This document shows, one piece after another, positions 31,511-35,919 of a DNA stretch of 35,919 nt. Below the pieces are notes generated by a model. That model ran no database searches, was not told where the DNA came from, and was given only the letters and a program-made list of their open reading frames with translations. This DNA comes from Draconibacterium orientale. GTDB lineage: Bacteria > Bacteroidota > Bacteroidia > Bacteroidales > UBA12170. The stretch spans positions 1-35,919 of the forward strand of contig DYSN01000028.1 of the NCBI GenBank assembly GCA_020718205.1. The letters run 5' to 3'. Position numbers and translations under genes: made by a program. Position 1 is the first letter of the stretch, and each line of letters opens with the position of its first letter.

Positions 31511-33043
31511 ATGATGAAGTTTTCAACTTACGTGTTTATATTGTTGGCTGTTTTTATGGTTCAAGGACTAAAAACAAGTGCACAAAAAATTAAGCCCAAC
31601 CGCTGGTTCATTTCTGCAGAAGGTGGCATTACAGTTTTTTTTGGTGATATTAAGCGATATGACTATGTGCCAGACCACAAATTCCCAATAGAAATTCAGC
31701 CAATTGGAAGTCTGAATATCGGCAAGGAGCTCTCGCCAGTGATTGGTTTGCGGGGGCAGTTTTTGTACGGGGGCTTAAGCGGGCATAAAAAGTCGGCGCA
31801 CATGAATTTTAAGTCATCATTGATGGGGGCACATTTAATGGCCAATATCAATTTGGTTTATCTGTTAACGAGAACACGCTTTGGCTCCAATAGGTTGAAT
31901 GTGTATTCAAGTTTTGGCGCCGGTTATCTGATGTGGGATTCTGAATTATACAATGATATAATGCCAGCCGACGGAAATAATCTGATGGCAATTAGTAAAA
32001 AAGGAGCATTAAGCATTCCGGGTTCGTTAACAATCGAGTATTTAATTACAAAGAATTTTTCCATGAATATGCAAGGCATGTTGTATGTGGTAACTTCCGA
32101 TTGGGTTGATGCCAAAGAAGGAGGAATTAAGACAGATATGATTAATTATAACAGTTTGGGTTTTGTATATAAATTTAACACATCACGGGGTAAACATTCC
32201 AAAATTAAATATGAGTTGGATCCTTCGGTTTACGAGCCGAAAAAGGTAGCAATTGAAGAAAAGAAGATTATTTCAGAACCTGTTGAGATAGTACCTGAAA
32301 AAGTGGTTATAGATACTTTACCAAAGAAATCTAATAATAATCCGGCTATAAATCATAAATTGGAGCAGGAAGTCATCACCAAAGAAAACTGGGTTCCGAT
32401 AAAAGAAGAAGCATGGCCCGAAACGATATTCTCTGTTCAGATTATGGCTTCCAGAACTAAGGTTTCTGTAGAGAAAATAGGGAAGGACTATGGTATTAAT
32501 GAGCAAGTAACCGAGCGTTTTGAAAATAACTGGTACAAATACAGTGTTGGTTCCTACAATAAGCTATTGAAAGCTAGGGAAATGCGAAATATACTTAGGA
32601 GTAAGTCGAAGAGTTCTGATGCATTTGTTGTTATTTATAGAAATAATAGCAAGATTAGTCTTGAAGAAGCTTTGAATTTTGCAGTTGCCGAACAACAGAC
32701 CGATTCCAAAATGCCGGTTGAGCAAAAACAGAAAAACGAAAAAGTGTATCCGGTGGAGGATTTGAATAAAAATATCCCAACCGAAGGTGACATAATTGGT
32801 GTTCAGATTCTTTCTTTGAAAAATAATCAATACCCCTTGAGCGTATTTGAAGGTATTTATGATATAACCAAACCCATCTATATTGACCATTCCGGCGGCT
32901 GGCATAAGATTATTGTCGGTGGATTTAAATCGGTTGAAGAAGCCCGGATTTATAGCAAGGAGTTGCAGGCTAAAGGCTTTATCGATGCTTTTGTGGTTGG
33001 CTATCAAAATGGAACCAGAGTTAGTTTAAAGAATTTCAATTAG
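31511..33043 (+). CDS. Outer-membrane barrel with two C-terminal SPOR domains
   Basis: This 510-residue protein has a signal peptide (MMKFSTYVFILLAVFMVQGL), then a beta-barrel-like region at about residues 30-235 (GWFISAEGG-type strands and aromatic girdles). A charged, Lys/Glu/Pro linker runs from about 240 to 300. Two tandem SPOR repeats follow, at about 303-383 (FSVQIMASRTK, then YKYSVGSYNKLLKAREM and DAFVVIYRNN) and about 428-510 (IGVQILSLKNN, then HKIIVGGFKSVEEA and DAFVVGYQNG). SPOR domains bind peptidoglycan stripped of stem peptides. The layout would tether the outer membrane to such glycan, for example at the septum. The divergent gene is an amidase that could make that substrate. 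Confidence 0.85.
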   Translation: MMKFSTYVFILLAVFMVQGLKTSAQKIKPNRWFISAEGGITVFFGDIKRYDYVPDHKFPIEIQPIGSLNIGKELSPVIGLRGQFLYGGLSGHKKSAHMNFKSSLMGAHLMANINLVYLLTRTRFGSNRLNVYSSFGAGYLMWDSELYNDIMPADGNNLMAISKKGALSIPGSLTIEYLITKNFSMNMQGMLYVVTSDWVDAKEGGIKTDMINYNSLGFVYKFNTSRGKHSKIKYELDPSVYEPKKVAIEEKKIISEPVEIVPEKVVIDTLPKKSNNNPAINHKLEQEVITKENWVPIKEEAWPETIFSVQIMASRTKVSVEKIGKDYGINEQVTERFENNWYKYSVGSYNKLLKAREMRNILRSKSKSSDAFVVIYRNNSKISLEEALNFAVAEQQTDSKMPVEQKQKNEKVYPVEDLNKNIPTEGDIIGVQILSLKNNQYPLSVFEGIYDITKPIYIDHSGGWHKIIVGGFKSVEEARIYSKELQAKGFIDAFVVGYQNGTRVSLKNFN

Positions 33044-33132
33044 ATAGGTTAAATCAACATTAAATCGAAACAGTATAAATTTTAAAATTGTTTTATCAAA
33101 GTTTGCATAATGAAATGGAACTGAATTAGTTT

Positions 33133-33140
33133 TATTTTTG
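33133..33140 (+). promoter_or_regulatory. Putative -7 box of the phosphate transporter gene
   Basis: TATTTTTG matches TAnnTTTG, 13 bases before the ATG at 33154, so the leader would be very short. Confidence 0.5.
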
Positions 33141-33153
33141 CCGAAAAAAATAG

Positions 33154-35424
33154 ATGGATAATTATTATATTATTATCGTTGGTCTGTTATTTATTCTGGC
33201 TATCTCTGATTTAATTGTTGGCGTAAGTAATGATGCGGTAAATTTTTTAAACTCCGCAGTAGGCTCCAGAATTGCAAGTTTTAAATGGATTATGGTGGTT
33301 GCATTGCTTGGGGTAATCGTAGGTGCCACTTTTTCTACTGGTATGATGGAAATTGCACGTAAGGGTATTTTTAATCCCCAGTTATTCCTGTTTTCAGAGG
33401 TGATGATTATTTTCTTTGCCGTAATGATTACCGATGTTATACTTCTCGATGCGTTTAATTCACTGGGCTTGCCCACTTCTACCACTGTTTCAATGATATT
33501 TGAATTACTGGGTGCCGGTGTGGCCATCGCATTTCTGAAGGTGATGAATGACAATACCATGGAGATTGCGCAATTTATTAATACCGGGAAGGCTCTTGCC
33601 ATTATTTTCGGAATATTAGTCTCGGTGGTTATTGCTTTTATTGCGGGTTTAATCATTCAATATATTAGCAGGATGATATTTTCGTTCAGTTTTCAAAAAA
33701 GAATGAAAATATTGGGTTCGTTTTGGGGTGGACTTTCTATTACTGCCATTACCTATTTCATGCTCATTAAGGGGTTGAAAGGAAGTAGTTTCGCTGCTTT
33801 TCAGTTATCTTCGGGCATTTCGCTTTCTGATTGGGTAGACCAGAATGTTTCAATGATAATTCCGGGTAGTATGGTTGCCTGGACAGTTCTTTTGCAGATA
33901 TTCATCTGGTTGTTTAAAGTGAATGTTTCAAAAGTGATTGTGCTGGCTGGAACTTTTGCCCTGGCCATGGCTTTTGCCGGAAACGATTTGGTGAATTTTA
34001 TTGGGGTTCCTTTGGCAGGTTATTCCGCATATCTCGATTTTATGGCCAATCCGGGTAGTGACCCCGACTCTTTTCTGATGTTTGGTTTATCTAAGCCTGT
34101 TGAAACGCCTTTTGGTTTTCTTTTGCTTGCGGGCGTTGTCATGGTTTTGACATTAATATTTAATAAGAAAGCTAAAAAAGTTATTAAAACATCTATAGAT
34201 TTAAGCAGGCAAGACCAGGGCGACGAGCGCTTTGGTTCCACACTTTTTTCCAAAGTTTTGGTTAGATCAACCATAAGAATGAACCAACGTGTATCGGCTG
34301 TGATGCCAAAACCATTAATGATTTTTTTAAGTAAACAGTTCGATGCTACAAAAGCCGACGACATCATTATAAATGGAGAAAAACCTGCATTTGATGTTAT
34401 CAGAGCTTCCGTTAATCTGGTAGTTGCCAGTATTTTAATTGCCTACGGAACATCGCATAAACTCCCGCTATCAACAACTTATGTTACTTTTATGGTTGCC
34501 ATGGGGAGTTCTTTGGCCGATAATGCCTGGGGCAGGGAAAGTGCAGTATATAGAATTACAGGAGTTATTTCAGTTATTTTGGGTTGGTTTTTTACTGCTT
34601 TTGCAGCTTTTTCTGTGGCCTTTATTGTGGCAATATTAACTAAAATTGGCGGGCCTATTGTTCTTGGATTGTTTGTATTGGCGGGTATATATGGCATTAT
34701 CAACTCGCATTTAAAAGAGAAAGTTAAGGAACAGGAAAACGAAGAAGAGACAGCCACCGTATTAAGCGAATCTATTTCTCTAAAAGACATATATGAGGAA
34801 TGTAATATTAACTCTGTGGAGTCGCTACATGCGGTGTCTGATATTTATTCCAATGTTTTGCAGGCTTTGGTAAGCGACAATCGCAAAAATTTGTCACATG
34901 CTTTGAGTAAATCGAAAGAATTCAATAAAAGAGTGAAATACGCCAAGGATAATATTAAATCCATTGTTGATAAAATGAATGACGATTCGTTGCCATCGGC
35001 GCAGTATTATACGCTGGTATTGGACTATATGCGTGAAATTGGGCATAATATAATGTATATTTCTAACCCGGCTTTCGAGCATGTGGATAATAATCATAAA
35101 CCTGTTGGAGAATATCAATCCAAACATTTGCTGGAGTTGAGCAATCAGATGGAGAGTTTTACAAGTCTTGTTATCGAGGTGATTAAAGAGAATAAGTACC
35201 AAAAGATTGTAGATGTTATTCAAATAGAGAAAGAAATTATGGCTTCCATTAATGAATACATTTTGGCACAAATTAAACGCTTGAAAAAATTTAAAACGGG
35301 CACCAAAAACACCAAATTGTTCCTCGATTTGATGGCCGAGAGTAAAACTTTGACCTTGAACATTGTGAATTTGCTAAAATCGCAACGCGATTTAGCTAAA
35401 AATTCAGGATTTTATAAGGAATAA
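33154..35424 (+). CDS. PiT-family inorganic phosphate transporter with PhoU-like tail
   Basis: This 756-residue protein has PiT halves of about 10-12 helices. The N-terminal half has SNDAVNFLNSAVGSR (about residues 25-39) and LGLPTSTTVSMIF; the C-terminal half has AGNDLVNFIGVPLAGYSAYL (about 273-292) and KLPLSTTYVTFMVAMGSSLAD. These are the duplicated PiT motifs, and transport of phosphate with Na+ or H+ is expected. Residues about 540-756 are a soluble all-helical region with long heptad-like stretches, resembling the PhoU-like domain fused to or placed beside some PiT transporters. That domain probably controls the flux. A terminator follows the stop by about 28 bases. Confidence 0.92.
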   Translation: MDNYYIIIVGLLFILAISDLIVGVSNDAVNFLNSAVGSRIASFKWIMVVALLGVIVGATFSTGMMEIARKGIFNPQLFLFSEVMIIFFAVMITDVILLDAFNSLGLPTSTTVSMIFELLGAGVAIAFLKVMNDNTMEIAQFINTGKALAIIFGILVSVVIAFIAGLIIQYISRMIFSFSFQKRMKILGSFWGGLSITAITYFMLIKGLKGSSFAAFQLSSGISLSDWVDQNVSMIIPGSMVAWTVLLQIFIWLFKVNVSKVIVLAGTFALAMAFAGNDLVNFIGVPLAGYSAYLDFMANPGSDPDSFLMFGLSKPVETPFGFLLLAGVVMVLTLIFNKKAKKVIKTSIDLSRQDQGDERFGSTLFSKVLVRSTIRMNQRVSAVMPKPLMIFLSKQFDATKADDIIINGEKPAFDVIRASVNLVVASILIAYGTSHKLPLSTTYVTFMVAMGSSLADNAWGRESAVYRITGVISVILGWFFTAFAAFSVAFIVAILTKIGGPIVLGLFVLAGIYGIINSHLKEKVKEQENEEETATVLSESISLKDIYEECNINSVESLHAVSDIYSNVLQALVSDNRKNLSHALSKSKEFNKRVKYAKDNIKSIVDKMNDDSLPSAQYYTLVLDYMREIGHNIMYISNPAFEHVDNNHKPVGEYQSKHLLELSNQMESFTSLVIEVIKENKYQKIVDVIQIEKEIMASINEYILAQIKRLKKFKTGTKNTKLFLDLMAESKTLTLNIVNLLKSQRDLAKNSGFYKE

Positions 35425-35452
35425 TTCTACTGAGAAAAAATGGAAGAAACAG

Positions 35453-35482
35453 AGAGTTCCTGGTTGCCGGGGACTCTTTTTT
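35453..35482 (+). terminator. Terminator of the phosphate transporter gene
   Basis: AGAGTTCC (35453-35460) pairs with GGGACTCT-type sequence (35470-35477) with one G-U, around a 9-base loop, followed by a T-run. Confidence 0.8.
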
Positions 35483-35486
35483 GGCA

Positions 35487-35513
35487 TAAAAAAAGCCGAA
35501 CTAAGTCGGCTTT
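35487..35513 (-). terminator. Terminator of tRNA-Leu
   Basis: On the minus strand AAAGCCGA / TCGGCTTT (35506-35513 and 35492-35499) with a 6-base loop runs into a T-run. It starts 2 bases after the tRNA 3' end. Confidence 0.8.
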
Positions 35514-35514
35514 G

Positions 35515-35596
35515 TGCGGATGAAGGGACTCGAACCCCCACGTCTCACGACACTAGATCCTAAGTCTAGCGCGGCTACCAATTACGCCACATCCGC
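35515..35596 (-). tRNA. tRNA-Leu (anticodon TAG)
   Basis: The 82-base minus-strand sequence folds as a type II tRNA. The acceptor stem is GCGGATG / CATCCGC. The anticodon stem CTAGA / TCTAG surrounds the loop CTTAGGA (anticodon TAG). A long variable arm follows (TGTCGTGAGACG), and the T loop is GGTTCGAGTCC. The 3' CCA is not encoded. The type II variable arm and anticodon agree on leucine. Confidence 0.95.
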
Positions 35597-35606
35597 AATT
35601 GGGCTG

Positions 35607-35614
35607 CAAAAATA
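35607..35614 (-). promoter_or_regulatory. Putative -7 box of tRNA-Leu
   Basis: The minus strand reads TATTTTTG, a TAnnTTTG match, 10 bases before the tRNA 5' end. Confidence 0.45.
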
Positions 35615-35700
35615 GTATTTATTTGTTAAAAATAAATGATTCAGAAAAAAAATTCAATAATTGTCAAATCCAGGCCAGTAAACTTGTTTGGGTACAGGCA

Positions 35701-35722
35701 ACCATCAGTTTAAATTGATGGT
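35701..35722. repeat. Inverted repeat ACCATCA/TGATGGT beside the IS21-like fragment
   Basis: Seven-base perfect arms (35701-35707 and 35716-35722) enclose GTTTAAAT. It lies between tRNA-Leu and the IS21-like repeats. No U-tract follows, so it is not a terminator; its role is unknown. Confidence 0.4.
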
Positions 35723-35750
35723 CAAAAAGGTAATAATCGTCTAATTGGAT

Positions 35751-35857
35751 ATTTCGGACTATTCTGACCCCCTGTTTCGGATGATAGAATAGGTCAAAAT
35801 ATAGATTACTATGGCCAAAAACAGGCTAAAAATCCATATTATTTCGGACTATGCTGA
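35751..35857 (+). repeat. 17-bp direct repeat ATTTCGGACTAT(T/G)CTGA
   Basis: Copies at 35751-35767 and 35841-35857 differ by one base and are exactly 90 bases apart. The second copy lies inside the istB-like frame and encodes ISDYAE; the first reads ISDYSD in the same phase. The origin may be recombination between an end repeat and coding sequence, which would explain the missing N-terminal domain. Confidence 0.6.
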
Positions 35858-35919
35858 AAAAGGTGAATCGGTTTTAATAACCGGTGCAACGGGCTGCGGT
35901 AAAAGCTTCCTGGCTTCTG
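35811..35919 (+). CDS. IstB-like AAA+ ATPase, partial, N-terminal domain missing
   Basis: From the ATG at 35811 the frame reads 36 residues to the window end and holds a Walker A motif GATGCGKS at residues 25-32, preceded by SDYAEKGESVLIT. This matches the ATPase helper IstB of IS21-family transposition, where the same motif lies at about residue 105-115. The usual N-terminal domain of roughly 80 residues is absent, and a stop codon (TAG at 35802-35804) lies in frame just upstream. The gene therefore looks truncated at its 5' end, and probably inactive unless another start exists. Confidence 0.6.
   Translation, partial: MAKNRLKIHIISDYAEKGESVLITGATGCGKSFLAS

Larger units (their letters stand above)
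35742..35919 (+). mobile_element. IS21-like element fragment, cut by the window edge
   Basis: The stretch combines an end-like repeat with the start of an istB-type gene. Two TTTCGG units (35752-35757 and 35775-35780) are 23 bases apart and are followed by GACCCCC and by AGGTC respectively, the style of repeated terminal sites in IS21-family elements. The istB frame follows at once, with no istA between. I infer an internally deleted remnant; the right end is outside the window. Confidence 0.45.

Noticed and set aside
33165..33656. 163-codon minus-strand frame
   Set aside because: It lies wholly antisense to the N-terminal membrane half of the phosphate transporter, and is Ile/Thr-rich as expected for a shadow.
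35701..35722. Inverted repeat as a rho-independent terminator
   Set aside because: No T-run follows on either strand and no gene ends next to it.

Overview
The window reads as a chromosomal segment of an AT-rich member of the Bacteroidota, probably Bacteroidales or Marinilabiliales. The evidence is a primary sigma factor of the short 287-residue Bacteroidota form, many copies of the Bacteroidota -7 promoter box TAnnTTTG just before genes, a type IX secretion (T9SS) C-terminal sorting domain, and families typical of this phylum (DUF4834, TIGR02757, GIN/DUF2807). Most of it is ordinary single-copy chromosome. The only mobile DNA seen is a broken IS21-like fragment at the right edge. No CRISPR array, prophage or rRNA gene was seen.

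Layout. 0.2-6.7 kb: envelope and polysaccharide functions (a MOP-type flippase, gpsA on the other strand, a GT4 glycosyltransferase and a YfhO-type membrane protein). 6.8-9.9 kb: a small DUF4834 protein, a thioredoxin-like lipoprotein whose signal peptide is out of frame, an exonuclease/GIY-YIG/UvrC-like fusion, and two overlapping thioredoxins. 10-16.6 kb, all on the minus strand: a voltage-gated-type potassium channel with a C-terminal zinc ribbon, a small lipoprotein, a TIGR02757 protein, a large TPR-CHAT protease-like protein anchored by a C-terminal helix, and a T9SS-secreted protein with dockerin-like and cohesin-like parts. 17-20.8 kb: a minimal histidine kinase, a 49-residue membrane peptide and two MFS transporters. 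20.9-24.7 kb: an ECF sigma / putative anti-sigma / DUF4097-like / GIN-domain lipoprotein / outer-membrane barrel operon. 24.9-30.1 kb, minus strand: a GAF-PAS-PAS protein with no output domain, rpoD, pnp and rpsO. 30.3-33 kb: a divergent pair, an N-acetylmuramoyl-L-alanine amidase and an outer-membrane barrel with two SPOR domains. 33.1-35.6 kb: a PiT phosphate transporter with a PhoU-like tail, then tRNA-Leu(TAG). 35.7 kb to the end: IS21-like repeats and the start of an istB-like reading frame lacking its normal N-terminal domain.

How the genes fit together. The amidase makes the stripped glycan that SPOR domains bind, so the divergent pair may form an envelope-division module. The ECF operon looks like a self-contained envelope-response unit whose target is probably its own surface proteins. 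The CHAT protein sits just downstream of a secreted multi-domain protein, in the same orientation but with its own promoter overlapping the upstream terminator. rpoD encodes the sigma factor expected to read the TAnnTTTG boxes seen throughout the window, several of which lie so close to the start codon that mRNA leaders must be very short or absent.
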